From: Arthrobacter sp. Y-9
GTDB lineage: Bacteria; Actinomycetota; Actinomycetes; Actinomycetales; Micrococcaceae
Direction of reading: 5' to 3'
Assembly (NCBI RefSeq): GCF_029690065.1
Contig: NZ_CP121463.1
Span: forward strand, 1,550,001-1,614,000
Length of the DNA: 64,000 nucleotides
Part shown: one piece after another, positions 1 to 9,512 of the stretch
Numbering within the stretch: the stretch's first letter is position 1
Layout: each line of letters starts with the position of its first letter
The notes under the pieces: generated by a model
What the model was told of the DNA's origin: nothing
The model's input: only the letters and a program-made list of their open reading frames with translations
Databases searched by the model: none
Translations under genes and position numbers: made by a program

Positions 1-238
1 GCACAGCCACCGCGACGCCGATCGCGAACTTGATGCCGAGCTTGAAGTAGTTCGGGTGGAAGTCCGGCATGAAGGGGATCAGCCCCATCATGGCGATGCC
101 GGTCAGCAACTGGAGAAACGCACCGTCACGCTGGCGGGGGTGGACAGTCGGTTCCTTCATCGTGGCGATCCAGTAGCCAACGATCATTGCTGCACCGACG
201 ATGTGCAAGAAGACCAAAATGCTGAAGAGAATTCCCAT
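1..238 (-). CDS. partial small integral membrane protein
   Basis: The window opens inside this gene; only its first 79 codons are present and the C-terminus lies off the left edge. The start ATG is at 238. The visible protein starts MGILFSILVFLHIVGAAM, a long hydrophobic helix, then a short polar loop (KEPTVHPRQRDG), then a second hydrophobic stretch (LLTGIAMMGLIPF) and the beginning of a third (GIKFAIGVAVA). This is the pattern of a small multi-pass inner-membrane protein. I do not recognise the family. It is separated from the upstream sucB gene on the same strand by a strong terminator hairpin, so it is probably its own transcription unit. Confidence 0.6.
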   Translation of the reverse strand, partial: MGILFSILVFLHIVGAAMIVGYWIATMKEPTVHPRQRDGAFLQLLTGIAMMGLIPFMPDFHPNYFKLGIKFAIGVAVAV

Positions 239-285
239 GCGTCCAGTTTAGCGACACTCTGTCAGAAAGTTCTACCGACCGTAGA

Positions 286-325
286 ACGACGGCGGCCCGC
301 ACCTGAGAGTGCGGGCCGCCGTCGT
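286..325 (-). terminator. terminator of sucB
   Basis: A perfect 17-bp inverted repeat (286-302 with 309-325) encloses a 6-nt loop 16 nt beyond the sucB stop codon. There is no clear U-tract. The bottom of the stem, ACGACGGCGGCCC, recurs in other hairpins of this window. Confidence 0.8.
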
Positions 326-340
326 GTGCTGCGTGGAGAC

Positions 341-2062
341 TTACAGTCCGAGGTCGCCCTCGAACGCGCCGCCCTCCAGACGGGCCTTGACCGTCTGGAG
401 GAAGCGGCCGGCGTCGGCGCCGTCCACCAGGCGGTGATCGTAGGTCAGGCACAGGTACATCATGTGGCGGATGGCGATCGAGTCATTGCCGTCCACATCC
501 GTGACCACCATCGGGCGTTTGACGATCGCGCCGGTACCGAGGATGGCGACCTGCGGCTGGTTGATGATCGGCGTGTCGAAGAGCGCGCCCACCGAACCGA
601 TGTTCGTGATGGAGAAGGTGCCGCCGGACAGCTCGTCCGGACCGATCTTCCCGCTGCGGGTGCGGGTGGCGACGTCGGCGATCTTGCCCGCCAGACCGGC
701 GAGGTTCAGGTCACCCGCGTTCGACACGACGGGGACCAGGAGGCCCTTGTCGGTGTCGACCGCGAAGGCCAGGTGCTCGGCGTTGTGGTAGGTGATCTGC
801 TGAGTCTCTTCGTTGTACTCGGCGTTCAGCTTCGGGTGGGCCTTCAGCGCCTCGGCGACGGCCTTGGCGATGAACGGCAGGTACGTGAGGTTGACACCGT
901 TGACGGCCTTGAAGTTGTTCTTGGCCGAGGCCCGCAGCTTGACGATGCGGGTCATGTCGATCTCGTGGACCTGGGTCAGCTGAGTCGACACTTCAAGGGA
1001 CTCACGCATGCGGCGGGCGATGACCTGGCGGATGCGCGGGGCCTTCTCCGTGGTGCCGCGGAGCGAGGACGCTGCGACGGCGGGAGCGGCAGCAGGTGCG
1101 GCGGCAGCGGGAGCTGCTGCCGGAGCGGGAGCCGCGGCCTTCTTGGCCTCGATCGCCGCCTGGACGTCCTGCTTGCGGATGCGACCGCCGACACCGCTGC
1201 CGGAGACGGAAGCGAGGTCGATGCCGTTGTCCTTGGCGAGCTTACGCACCAGCGGAGTGACGTAGGACTCGGCGTCGGACGGAGCGGCTGCGGGAGCCGG
1301 AGCGGCAGCCGGGGCAGCCGCCGGTGCGGGTGCAGCGGCGGCAGCCGGAGCGGCAGCCGGAGCCGGTGCAGCAGCCGGAGCGGCTGCTGCGGCGGGTGCC
1401 GGGGCTGCGGCCGGAGCTGCGGGAGCGGGGGCTGCAGCCGGTGCGGCGGCACCTGCGGCGCCGATGACGGCGAGGACGGAGCCCACCTCGGCGGTGTCGT
1501 CCTCGTTCACGCGGATCTCCAGCAGAGTGCCGGCCACGGGGGACGGGATCTCGGTGTCGACCTTGTCCGTGGAGACCTCCAGGAGCGGCTCGTCGACCTC
1601 GACGGACTCGCCCACGGCCTTGAGCCAGCGGGTGACGGTGCCTTCGGTCACGGACTCGCCCAGAGCGGGGAGGGTGACCTCGGTGCCCTCACCGGCGGGT
1701 GCGGCGGGAGCTTCTGCGGCAGGCGCGGCTTCGGCGGGTGCCGGAGCGGCCGGGGCCTCTGCAGCGGGCGCGGGAGCGGCTTCCTCGGCCGGGGCGGGCG
1801 CGGCAGGTGCCTCGCCGGAGCCCGAGCCGTCGCCGATGACGACCAGGGCGGCGCCGACCTCGGCGACCTCGTCCTCGGCGACCAGGATCTGCTCGATCAC
1901 ACCGGCGATCGGGGACGGGATCTCGGTGTCGACCTTGTCGGTGGAAACCTCCAGCAGCGGCTCGTCCACTTCGACGCGGTCGCCAACGGACTTCAGCCAG
2001 CGGGTGACGGTACCTTCCGTGACGCTCTCGCCGAGTGCGGGCAAGTTAACGGATTCAGACAT
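341..2062 (-). CDS. sucB: dihydrolipoamide acyltransferase, E2 of 2-oxoacid dehydrogenase complex
   Basis: This is the lipoylated acyl-transferring core of the pyruvate and/or 2-oxoglutarate dehydrogenase complex in the cytoplasm. The 573-aa protein has two near-identical lipoyl domains (about 2-77 and 128-203), each with the lipoylation motif TDKVDTE (Lys43 and Lys167). Long Ala/Pro linkers follow, then the E1/E3-binding domain (about 267-308) and the catalytic domain with the DHRLVDG motif (His543, Asp547). In actinobacteria a single E2 of this type often serves the pyruvate complex, with the 2-oxoglutarate activity supplied by an OdhA-type E1, so the sucB name is conventional rather than a proof of substrate. 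The E3 gene lpdA lies just upstream on the same strand, 123 bp away, with a hairpin between them. An AAGGAG lies 12 nt before the ATG. Confidence 0.95.
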   Translation of the reverse strand: MSESVNLPALGESVTEGTVTRWLKSVGDRVEVDEPLLEVSTDKVDTEIPSPIAGVIEQILVAEDEVAEVGAALVVIGDGSGSGEAPAAPAPAEEAAPAPAAEAPAAPAPAEAAPAAEAPAAPAGEGTEVTLPALGESVTEGTVTRWLKAVGESVEVDEPLLEVSTDKVDTEIPSPVAGTLLEIRVNEDDTAEVGSVLAVIGAAGAAAPAAAPAPAAPAAAPAPAAAAAPAAAPAPAAAPAAAAAPAPAAAPAAAPAPAAAPSDAESYVTPLVRKLAKDNGIDLASVSGSGVGGRIRKQDVQAAIEAKKAAAPAPAAAPAAAAPAAAPAVAASSLRGTTEKAPRIRQVIARRMRESLEVSTQLTQVHEIDMTRIVKLRASAKNNFKAVNGVNLTYLPFIAKAVAEALKAHPKLNAEYNEETQQITYHNAEHLAFAVDTDKGLLVPVVSNAGDLNLAGLAGKIADVATRTRSGKIGPDELSGGTFSITNIGSVGALFDTPIINQPQVAILGTGAIVKRPMVVTDVDGNDSIAIRHMMYLCLTYDHRLVDGADAGRFLQTVKARLEGGAFEGDLGL

Positions 2063-2145
2063 GTCGTCCCCGTTCTCCTTAGTGATCTAAATGCGGTGAA
2101 AATCTGGTGTGGGGGACCGGTCGTTCCGAGAGGCCCTCCAGGGGT

Positions 2146-2178
2146 GGGCCGGGGCGCCTGTGTCAGGCGCCCCGGCCC
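2146..2178 (-). terminator. hairpin between lpdA and sucB
   Basis: A perfect 15-bp stem (2146-2160 with 2164-2178) with a TGT loop begins 7 nt after the lpdA stop. It should end or attenuate lpdA transcription before sucB, so the two genes may be only partly co-transcribed. Confidence 0.75.
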
Positions 2179-2185
2179 AGGGGTC

Positions 2186-3565
2186 TCAGCCGTGCAGCGG
2201 CTTTCCAGCCAGTGCCAGTGCGGCCTCGCCGAGGGATTCGTTCTGCGTCGGGTGGGCGTGGATCAGGGTGGCGACATCCTCCGGGAAGGCCTCCCAGTTC
2301 ACGATGAGCTGGGCCTCGCCGACCTGCTCGCCGAAGCGGCCGCCGATGCCGGTCACGCCGACGATCGGACCGTTCTTCACGCGGATCATCTTGACGATGC
2401 CCGAGGTGCCCAGGATGGAGGACTTGCCGTTGCCGGCCAGGTTGTACTCCTGGGTCTCGATGTTGTCCTTGCCGAACTTCTCCTCGGCCTTGGGCTGGGA
2501 GTAGCCCACGGACATGATCTCCGGCTCGCAGAAGGTGACCTTGGGGATGTTGACGTCCTCGACGACCACCGGATTCAGGCCGGCGATCTCCTCGGCGACG
2601 AAGATGCCCTGCTGGTAACCGCGGTGGGCCAGCTGCACGCCGGGGACGATGTCGCCGATCGCGTAGATGTTGCCGACGCCGGTGTGCAGGCGCTCGTTGG
2701 TGATGACGAAGCCGCGGTCCAGGGTGACGCCCTGCTCGGCGAAGCCGAAGCCTTCGGTGACGGGGCCACGGCCCACGGCGACGAGCACGATGTCGGCGGA
2801 GACGGACGTGCCGTCGGCCAGGGTGACGGTGGCCTGGTTCTCGTCCTGCTCGACCTTCTCGAAGAAGACGCCGGTCTTGAACTTGATGCCCTTCTTCTTG
2901 AACTCGCGCTCCAGGACCTTGATGATCGCGGGATCCTCGTTCGGCACCAGGGAGGGCAGGCCCTCCACGATGGTGACGTCCACGCCGAAGGAGTTCCACA
3001 TGGAAGCGAACTCGACGCCGATCACGCCGCCGCCCAGGACGATGGCGGAGGAGGGCAGCTCGCCCATCTCGAGGGCCTCGGTGGAGGTGATGACCCGGCC
3101 GCCGATCTGCAGACCCATGGTCTTGGAGGTGGAACCGGTGGCGAGGATGATGTTCTTGCCCTTGTACGGGACGCCATCGACGGTGATGGTGTCCGGTGCG
3201 GTGAGCTGGCCTTCGCCCTCGATGACGTTGACCTTCTTCATCTTGAGAAGACCGGTCAGGCCCTTGTGCTTGCCGGCGACGATGCCGTTCTTGTGATCGC
3301 GGACCTTGCCCAAATCGATCGAGTCGAGCGTGGTGTTCACGCCGTACTTGGCGCCTTCACGGGCGTTGTCGGCGAGTTCAGCCGAGTGCAGGTACGCCTT
3401 CGTGGGGATACAGCCGGTGTGGAGGCAGGTGCCGCCCAGCTTGGCCCGCTCCACGAGGCCCACCGTCATGCCCAGCTCCGTCGCGCGGATGGCTGCGGAA
3501 TAGCCCGCGCTGCCGCCGCCGAGGACGAGGATGTCGAATTCTTGCGCAGTTGCCGCTTCGGCCAC
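2186..3565 (-). CDS. lpdA: dihydrolipoyl dehydrogenase (E3)
   Basis: FAD-dependent disulfide oxidoreductase that reoxidises the dihydrolipoyl arm of E2 with NAD+. The 459-aa protein has the N-terminal FAD fold (GGGSAGY, residues 16-22), the redox disulfide motif GGTCLHTGCIPTK (Cys47, Cys52), a second dinucleotide fold (GGGVIGVEFAS) and the C-terminal catalytic pair in HPTQNE (His438, Glu443). Length and motif order match the family. The start is a GTG preceded by AGGGAG at good spacing. It lies directly upstream of the E2 gene, which fits its role. It may also serve the glycine cleavage system; the sequence cannot tell. Confidence 0.97.
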   Translation of the reverse strand: MAEAATAQEFDILVLGGGSAGYSAAIRATELGMTVGLVERAKLGGTCLHTGCIPTKAYLHSAELADNAREGAKYGVNTTLDSIDLGKVRDHKNGIVAGKHKGLTGLLKMKKVNVIEGEGQLTAPDTITVDGVPYKGKNIILATGSTSKTMGLQIGGRVITSTEALEMGELPSSAIVLGGGVIGVEFASMWNSFGVDVTIVEGLPSLVPNEDPAIIKVLEREFKKKGIKFKTGVFFEKVEQDENQATVTLADGTSVSADIVLVAVGRGPVTEGFGFAEQGVTLDRGFVITNERLHTGVGNIYAIGDIVPGVQLAHRGYQQGIFVAEEIAGLNPVVVEDVNIPKVTFCEPEIMSVGYSQPKAEEKFGKDNIETQEYNLAGNGKSSILGTSGIVKMIRVKNGPIVGVTGIGGRFGEQVGEAQLIVNWEAFPEDVATLIHAHPTQNESLGEAALALAGKPLHG

Positions 3566-3757
3566 GTGGACGCTCCCTGAATTGTCGAGACGGTGCCGGT
3601 CGGCACCCTCTGGTCTGGAACTTTTCCTGCCGCGATTATGCCAGCAGGTCGGGTTCTTCTGCAGTGGTCATGCTTTTGTGACTGCCTGGGAAACAGCCAC
3701 AGAGCCATTCGCTTTCACCTTAGCGTCACCCTCAACCATGGTGCACCTTAAACGGGT

Positions 3758-3827
3758 CCGGCGCGGCGACCTTGTGCTGTGACTCACGTTCATTTAATGA
3801 ACGGTGATCAGAAAGTCGCCGCGCCGG
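3758..3827 (-). terminator. nested terminator-like hairpin downstream of pepA
   Basis: An outer 13-bp stem (3758-3770 with 3815-3827, CCGGCGCGGCGAC) encloses 44 nt that contain an AT-rich inner hairpin (CGTTCA 3787-3792 with TGAACG 3798-3803). It starts 15 nt past the pepA stop. Confidence 0.6.
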
Positions 3828-3841
3828 AGGGCGTGGACCGG

Positions 3842-5380
3842 TCAGGAGGCCAGGCCCGCCACGTACTCGACGAGGGTGCGCACGGCGGCGCCGGTGGCCT
3901 TCTTCGGCGTGTAGCCGTAGGGGGAGCCGTTGTTGAACGACGGGCCGGCGATGTCGATGTGAGCCCAGGAGATGGTCTCGCCCGTGGCGTCCTCGCCGAC
4001 GAACTCGCGCAGGAACGCGGCGGCGGTCATCATGCCACCGTGCCGGGCGCCGATGTTGGCCAGATCGGCCACCTCGGAGTCGAGGCTCGGACGCAGTTCC
4101 TCCGGGATCGGCATGGGCCACATGAGTTCGCCTGCGGCGTCCGCGGAGGCCTTCAGGGCCTCGGTCACGCCTTCGTCGCCCATGAGGCCGGCGGTCCGGT
4201 CCCCGAGGGCGATGAGCTGCGCACCCGTGAGGGTCGCGACGTCGATCACCACGTCGGGCTGTTCCTGGCTCGCGGCCACGAGGCCGTCGGCCATGACGAG
4301 GCGGCCCTCGGCGTCGGTGTTCAGGACCTCCACGGTCTTGCCGCCGAAGATGGTCATGACGTCGGAGGGGCGCTGCGCGTTCCCGCCGGGCATGTTCTCC
4401 GCGATGCAGAGCCATGCGGTGACCTTGACGGGCAGGCCGAGCTCGGCGGCGGCGAGAGCGGCGTTGAGGACCGTGGCGGCACCGGCCATGTCACTCTTCA
4501 TCTCGTCCATGTTCGCCGGCGGCTTGAGGGAGATGCCACCGGTGTCGAAGGTGATGCCCTTGCCGACCAGTGCCACGTGGGCCTGGGCCTTGGTGGGCGC
4601 GTATTCGACCTTGACCAGGCGCGGGGGCCGGGCAGAACCCTTGCCGACGCCCAGGATGCCGCCGAAGCCCTCCTTTTCCAGGCGCGTCTCGTCCCACACG
4701 GTCACCTTGACGGGGAGCGACTTCGCCGCGTCCTTGGCCGCGGCCGCGAAGGACTCGGGGTAGAGCGCGTTCGGCGGCTGGTTCACCAGGTCGCGGGTCG
4801 CGTTGACGTAGCGGCCGACGACGGCGGCCTTCTTCAGCACGGCCTTCGCAGCCGGGCTGCCGGCGAGTTCGCTGTGGATGCGCACGGTGGAGACCGGAGC
4901 CTTCAGCCCTTCGCGGGTGGAGCGGTACTCGTGGAACGCGTAGGCGCCCAGCGCGGCGCCCTCGGCGATCGCGGCCAAGGCGGTCTCGTCCTGGGCGGGG
5001 AGGGCGAGCGTCACCGTGGAGGTTCCGGCGAGCTGGCGCACGGCCGAGCCGGCGGCGCGGCGGAGCGACTCGGCGTCGTCCTTCTTGCCCAGGCCTGCCA
5101 GGGCGATGACCTCGGCGCCCAGCTCCGGGACGCCGGGCAGCCGGTGGAGCTGATCCGCGGCGCCGGTGACCCCGAGCAGCGCCAGCGAGGACTGGATGGC
5201 CTCGGACGCCTTGGCGCTCAGGGGGCTGGCGGCAAGTTCCGGGCCCTCCTTGCCCTGCCGGACGCCGATGACCACGACGTCGCTGGGCTTCTTCCGCAGA
5301 TCGCCGCTGACTGTTTCAAGGGTGACTTCGTTGCTCTTGGCCACGAGTTCCTGCCTCACTTCTGGTGTACGGGTGGACAT
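3842..5380 (-). CDS. pepA: leucyl aminopeptidase (peptidase family M17)
   Basis: Cytosolic two-metal aminopeptidase that removes N-terminal residues from peptides. The 512-aa protein matches the family length (about 500). It has the metal and substrate motifs of M17 in order: VGKGITFDTGGISLK with the following NMDEMKSDMAGAA, then the signature NTDAEGRL. The ATG at 5380 has only AAGG touching it as a ribosome site. A GTG at 5344 (residue 13, VAKSNEVTL) is preceded by AGGCAGGAA and is a credible alternative start. The gene is divergent from the PAC2-family gene and is followed by a nested hairpin. Some M17 proteins also bind DNA, which cannot be judged here. Confidence 0.95.
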   Translation of the reverse strand: MSTRTPEVRQELVAKSNEVTLETVSGDLRKKPSDVVVIGVRQGKEGPELAASPLSAKASEAIQSSLALLGVTGAADQLHRLPGVPELGAEVIALAGLGKKDDAESLRRAAGSAVRQLAGTSTVTLALPAQDETALAAIAEGAALGAYAFHEYRSTREGLKAPVSTVRIHSELAGSPAAKAVLKKAAVVGRYVNATRDLVNQPPNALYPESFAAAAKDAAKSLPVKVTVWDETRLEKEGFGGILGVGKGSARPPRLVKVEYAPTKAQAHVALVGKGITFDTGGISLKPPANMDEMKSDMAGAATVLNAALAAAELGLPVKVTAWLCIAENMPGGNAQRPSDVMTIFGGKTVEVLNTDAEGRLVMADGLVAASQEQPDVVIDVATLTGAQLIALGDRTAGLMGDEGVTEALKASADAAGELMWPMPIPEELRPSLDSEVADLANIGARHGGMMTAAAFLREFVGEDATGETISWAHIDIAGPSFNNGSPYGYTPKKATGAAVRTLVEYVAGLAS

Positions 5381-5559
5381 CCTTGTCGCACATGTTCAAT
5401 GGTGCGGACGCGATGTGGCGTCCTTCACCATCTAAGATCGTAGCCCGTGACACCTGGGGACGGGCTGTGCGGGAATGCAAGGGCCGCCCCGAACGTTGAG
5501 CAGTAAATCAATCAGGACGACGATCGCCGGCCGGGGGCCGGATGGTGTGGAGGGGTACT

Positions 5560-6594
5560 TTGTTCGACCAGACGTATGGAGCGCTGCTGGATCCTGCCGG
5601 GCTCTACCGTGCGGACGACGAGCTTCTGCAGGACGGGTCCCTGAAGGGGCTGAACCTGCTCATGGCCTTCACCGGATTCGCCGACGCCGGGCACGTGGTC
5701 CGGCAGATCTCCGCTGAGCTGCTCGACTCTCCGTCGGTGCGCCCTGTCGCCGTCTTCGACGCCGACCAGCTCCTCGACTACCGCTCGCGGCGTCCTCATC
5801 TCACGTTCGCCGAGGACCACCTCCAGGACTACGCGCCGCCGCGGCTCGCGCTGTACGTGCTGGAGGATCCGCTCGGCACGCCCTTCCTCTTCTTGGCCGG
5901 CTTCGAGCCCGACCTTCAGTGGGAGCGCTTCGCCCGTGCGGTGGTGAGCCTCGTGGAGCAGCTCGACGTGAACCTGGTGACCTGGGTCCACGCGATCCCC
6001 ATGCCGGTGCCGCACACCCGTCCCGTGGGCGTGACCGTGCACGGGAACCGGCCCGAGCTCATCGAGGGCATCTCGGTGTGGCGGCCGACCGTCGAATTCC
6101 CCGCCGCGATCGGGCATGTCCTGGAACTGAAGCTGATCGCAGCCAAGCGCAACGTGGCGGGGTACGTGATCCATGTGCCGCACTACGTCGCCGACGCGGA
6201 GTACCCGCAGGCCGCCGTCGCCGGCATGGAATACTTGGGCGCCGCCGCGAACCTCATGCTGCCCTCCGACCGGTTGCGGGAGGTGGCGCGGGACGTCGCC
6301 CGGCAGATCGCCGAACAGGTGGAAGCCAGCGAGGACGTGCAGCAGGTGGTGCGCAACCTTGAAGAGCGGTACGACCAGCACAGCGAGAACACCGTGCGCC
6401 GCTCCCTGCTCGCGGACGAGAACGACGAACTGCCCAGTGCCGAATCCCTCGGCGCCGCGGTGGAGGCGTACTTGGCGCAGGAACTGCTGAGTCAGGATGA
6501 TGACGACGACGCCGGGTCCGGAAGCGGGCCGGACGCCGGCAGCGACGCTGAAGACGGCACGGCCGGCCGCGGTCACCAGCCCGGCGGTGCCTGA
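5560..6594 (+). CDS. PAC2 family protein
   Basis: Protein of about 344 aa resembling the PAC2 (proteasome assembly chaperone 2) superfamily found widely in actinobacteria. Supporting stretches are LNLLMAFTGFADAGHVV near the N-terminus, VTWVHAIPMPVPHTRP, and the conserved VIHVPHYVADAEYPQAA. The C-terminal tail is acidic and low-complexity (DDDDDAGSGSG). Start choice: an ATG exists at 5542, but GGAGGGG (5549-5555) lies inside that extension and points to the TTG at 5560, which gives MFDQTYG. It is divergent from pepA and followed by an MFS gene. The family has no firmly established function in these bacteria, so no substrate is proposed. Confidence 0.85.
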   Translation: MFDQTYGALLDPAGLYRADDELLQDGSLKGLNLLMAFTGFADAGHVVRQISAELLDSPSVRPVAVFDADQLLDYRSRRPHLTFAEDHLQDYAPPRLALYVLEDPLGTPFLFLAGFEPDLQWERFARAVVSLVEQLDVNLVTWVHAIPMPVPHTRPVGVTVHGNRPELIEGISVWRPTVEFPAAIGHVLELKLIAAKRNVAGYVIHVPHYVADAEYPQAAVAGMEYLGAAANLMLPSDRLREVARDVARQIAEQVEASEDVQQVVRNLEERYDQHSENTVRRSLLADENDELPSAESLGAAVEAYLAQELLSQDDDDDAGSGSGPDAGSDAEDGTAGRGHQPGGA

Positions 6595-6702
6595 GTGGGG
6601 GAGACTCCCCGGACGTCGTGAGCAGGTAGTGACCCGGCGCTGACGTGGTCGCGCCGAGCCCGCCCGGCCGCAGGTGGGGGACCCATGCGGAAGAATGGAC
6701 CC

Positions 6703-8010
6703 GTGAGCAGCGTGCGTTCGTGGGTGATGTGGGGTATCGGAGTCTTCGCGTATCTGGTGGCGGTGACACAACGGACGTCCTTCGGTGTCGCGGGCCTGGA
6801 AGCGACCGACCGGTTCCATGCCAGCGCCGCCGCGATCTCCGCCTTCTCGGTGCTCCAGCTCCTCGTCTACGCCGGTCTGCAGATCCCCGTGGGCGTCCTG
6901 GTGGACCGCCTCGGCCCCCGCAACATGATCGCCATGGGCGCCTTCCTCATGTTCCTGGGACAGGCGCAGCTGGCGGCCGCGGACTCGGTCGCGGCCGGCG
7001 TCGTCGGACGCGTGCTGGTGGGTGCCGGCGACGCCGCGACCTTCGTCTCCGTGCTGCGGCTGATCCCGGCTTGGTTCCCGGCCCGCACCGTGCCGCTCAT
7101 GACCCAGTTCACCGGAATGGTGGGTCAGCTCGGCCAGCTGGTCAGTGTCATCCCGTTCGCCTGGCTGCTGCACTCGACGGCCTGGACCCCCGCCTTCCTG
7201 TCGCTGGCGGGGCTGTCCGCGCTCGCCTGCGTCCTGGTGGTCGCCCTGCTCCGGGACACGCCGCACGGCCGGGCACGGTCGCACTCCACGGGCGGGATGA
7301 AGGAGATCGGCCACGCCCTGGCGGAATCGTGGCGTGAACCCGGTACCCGGCTGGGCCTGTGGAGCCACTTCACCACGCCGTTCGCCGGAACCGTCTTCGC
7401 GATGGCCTGGGGCTATCCTTTTCTGATCTCGGCCGAGGGCCTGGACCGGGGGACCGCTTCGGCCGTCATGAGTCTCTTCGTCCTGGTGGCGATGGTCTCC
7501 GGCCCCTTCTTCGGCCGGTTCGTGTCCTTGCACCCCGTCCGGCGGTCCTCCATGGTTCTCCTGGTTTCCCTGGTGACGGGCGCCGGCTGGCTGGCCGTGC
7601 TCCTGTGGCCGGGACGGGCCCCGCTCTGGCTCCTCATCGCTCTCGTGGTCGTCATGGGGATCGGGGGACCGGCCTCGATGATCGGCTTCGACTTCGCACG
7701 GACCTCCAATCCGGTGGAGCGGATCGGCACGGCTACCGGGATCGTCAATGTCGGCGGTTTCGTGGCGGCACTCCTGAGCATGTATGTGATCGGTCTGGTG
7801 CTGGACCTCCTGAACGCCAGTGGTTTCTCCCACGGGGAGCTGTACGGCCTGGAACCCTTCAGGATCGCGATGTCCACCCAGCTGATCTTCCTCTTGGTGG
7901 GTATGGTCGCGGTCGCCGTGGTGCGGAGGAGGGCCCGTCAGGCCGCCGGGATCTCGCCGCGGCCCCTGGCCCGGGTGCTCTGGGAGCGCTCGCGGGGCGG
8001 AAACCGCTGA
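6703..8010 (+). CDS. MFS transporter
   Basis: Inner-membrane protein of 435 aa with about twelve hydrophobic segments. It has the MFS loop 2-3 signature GVLVDRLGPRNM and long hydrophobic helices throughout, ending in a basic cytoplasmic tail. The substrate cannot be read from sequence. The start chosen is the GTG at 6703: a promoter-like AAGAAT (6691-6696) lies exactly 6 nt upstream, which predicts a leaderless mRNA. An ATG at 6685 in the same frame would lie upstream of that hexamer. No partner gene suggests a pathway. Confidence 0.88.
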   Translation: MSSVRSWVMWGIGVFAYLVAVTQRTSFGVAGLEATDRFHASAAAISAFSVLQLLVYAGLQIPVGVLVDRLGPRNMIAMGAFLMFLGQAQLAAADSVAAGVVGRVLVGAGDAATFVSVLRLIPAWFPARTVPLMTQFTGMVGQLGQLVSVIPFAWLLHSTAWTPAFLSLAGLSALACVLVVALLRDTPHGRARSHSTGGMKEIGHALAESWREPGTRLGLWSHFTTPFAGTVFAMAWGYPFLISAEGLDRGTASAVMSLFVLVAMVSGPFFGRFVSLHPVRRSSMVLLVSLVTGAGWLAVLLWPGRAPLWLLIALVVVMGIGGPASMIGFDFARTSNPVERIGTATGIVNVGGFVAALLSMYVIGLVLDLLNASGFSHGELYGLEPFRIAMSTQLIFLLVGMVAVAVVRRRARQAAGISPRPLARVLWERSRGGNR

Positions 8011-8135
8011 TCCCGGCACACGACGGGCACCCGGGTTCGATCTGGGCGCCGGCTCCACAGATCCTTCGACGCGCCCCGTCCACATAGCGGCCTTCGGCTC
8101 TCCCACCCCTGTCCGTCCACGGGGAAGCTGGGTCC

Positions 8136-9512
8136 ATGACCATCGCATCGCTGACCGCCCGTGGGCCGGAGGACATCCTGACCTACATCCCCCATGCCAT
8201 CGGATTCTGGCCCCGGGATTCCCTCGTCTGTCTCACCGCCCGTTCCGGCCGGATCGGCGCCACCCTTCGAGTCGACCTGCCGGCCCATGACCTCCGAGGG
8301 GATGCGCTGCTGAGATATGTGCGTGCGGTCCTCTCCTACCTGGAGCATGACTCCTCGGCCGACAGCACCTTCGTCGCGATGTTCCAGGACGCCGGCGTGG
8401 CGGGAGTTCGCGGCGAGCGGGCCGAACTCATGGCCCTGCTGGCCTGGGTTCTTAGTCAAGCGGGCCGTCCGGTGCACGAGCTGTGGCTCGTGGGGGCGGA
8501 CGGCTGGAACGGTTCGGGGTGCCGCGGCGGCGAATGCTCGCTGACCGGGGAGGGCCCCTGTGAGGAGGGTGCGGCGCATCCGCTGGACCTGATCCGAGAC
8601 TCCCGCCTGGCAGCCGAACTCGTGTTCCAGGGCAGTGCGGTCGAACCCCATCCGGGAAGGTCCTTCCCGCTGCAGGGACAGGAGGCACCGGGAGATCCAG
8701 GCCCGTCGACCGGTCCGCACGATCGTCCCGCCGCGACGACGGTCGCCGCCGACCCGCCGTCGGGCGAACCGAGCCTGGCCGAAGCCCTGGAACTCTGGGA
8801 GCCGTATCTCGACGGCACGGCATCTCTCGACGGCGCTGCGTTTCTTGACGGTGGTGCATCTCCTGACAGCACTGAATCTCTTGAAAGCACTGCATCTCGT
8901 GAAAGCGCCGTGGCTCCTGACCGCGCGGAGTCTCTCTACCGCGCATTGTGCCGCACCCTCGAGACTCCGGCAGTCCGGGACGCGGTCTACGTGTCCGCCG
9001 GGTCTTCGTGGAGCATCGCGTTTCAGGGCGGGCACGCCGCTGCGGCGGTCCTGGCCGGTGCCATCGGTGCCGAGGCGCCTCATGGACCGGATCGGGACGA
9101 GGGCGAGATTCCGCGATCGCCGGCCGGGCAGGACCTCACCCCTTGGCTGGGGACGTTCGGCGATGTGTTCCTTGCGGAGAGCGGGACGGGACCTGATTGG
9201 GACCGGATGAATCACTTCGCTGCCGTTCTCCAGAACCTGCTCCATCGGGCGGGGGACCACCCTCCGGCGGGGGTGCTCACCGGGCTGGCCTGGGTGGAAT
9301 GGTGCCGTGGGCGAGGCAGCCAGGCCTGCGCTTTCCTGGACGGGGCGCTCGCGGTCGAGCCGGGGCACCGCTTGGCGTCACTGCTCCACCGGGCGATTCT
9401 GAGCGGCGCACTCAGCGGGTGGGCGAGCCGGCGCCACAGCAGTTGGAGACGGCCCCTGGACCGCTCGGACAGCGGGCTGGACGAGCAGGCGACACCGGAC
9501 GCGGAGGAGTGA
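8136..9512 (+). CDS. DUF4192 domain-containing protein
   Basis: Protein of 458 aa. The N-terminal half matches the DUF4192 pattern common in actinobacteria: GPEDILTYIPHAIGFWP, DSLVCLT, then TFVAMFQDAG and HELWLVG. The C-terminal third resumes with a conserved-looking helical part (GVLTGLAWVEWCRGRG, GHRLASLL). Function is unknown for the family. Between the two parts lies a variable linker carrying seven imperfect copies of an 18-bp unit that encode hexapeptides such as GTASLD, STESLE and STASRE (residues about 227-268). The repeat keeps the reading frame, so the protein length could vary between strains. It has no obvious operon partner. Confidence 0.85.
   Translation: MTIASLTARGPEDILTYIPHAIGFWPRDSLVCLTARSGRIGATLRVDLPAHDLRGDALLRYVRAVLSYLEHDSSADSTFVAMFQDAGVAGVRGERAELMALLAWVLSQAGRPVHELWLVGADGWNGSGCRGGECSLTGEGPCEEGAAHPLDLIRDSRLAAELVFQGSAVEPHPGRSFPLQGQEAPGDPGPSTGPHDRPAATTVAADPPSGEPSLAEALELWEPYLDGTASLDGAAFLDGGASPDSTESLESTASRESAVAPDRAESLYRALCRTLETPAVRDAVYVSAGSSWSIAFQGGHAAAAVLAGAIGAEAPHGPDRDEGEIPRSPAGQDLTPWLGTFGDVFLAESGTGPDWDRMNHFAAVLQNLLHRAGDHPPAGVLTGLAWVEWCRGRGSQACAFLDGALAVEPGHRLASLLHRAILSGALSGWASRRHSSWRRPLDRSDSGLDEQATPDAEE
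8814..8939 (+). repeat. 18-bp coding minisatellite in DUF4192 gene
   Basis: Seven imperfect tandem copies of an 18-bp unit, in frame, encode a hexapeptide repeat (GTASLD, GAAFLD, GGASPD, STESLE, STASRE, SAVAPD, RAESLY). Confidence 0.85.

Noticed and set aside
56-3580. A 1174-aa open frame antisense to sucB and lpdA, and similar long antisense frames at 5512-8148, 15522-18248, 21194-23536 and 57656-60319
   Set aside because: They are GC-rich shadows with Arg/Gly/Asp-repetitive composition and no domain; the opposite strand codes clearly recognised enzymes.
8030-8056. A tRNA T-arm-like GGTTCGATC stretch before the DUF4192 gene
   Set aside because: The flanking 5-bp stem does not pair and no anticodon or acceptor arms could be found.
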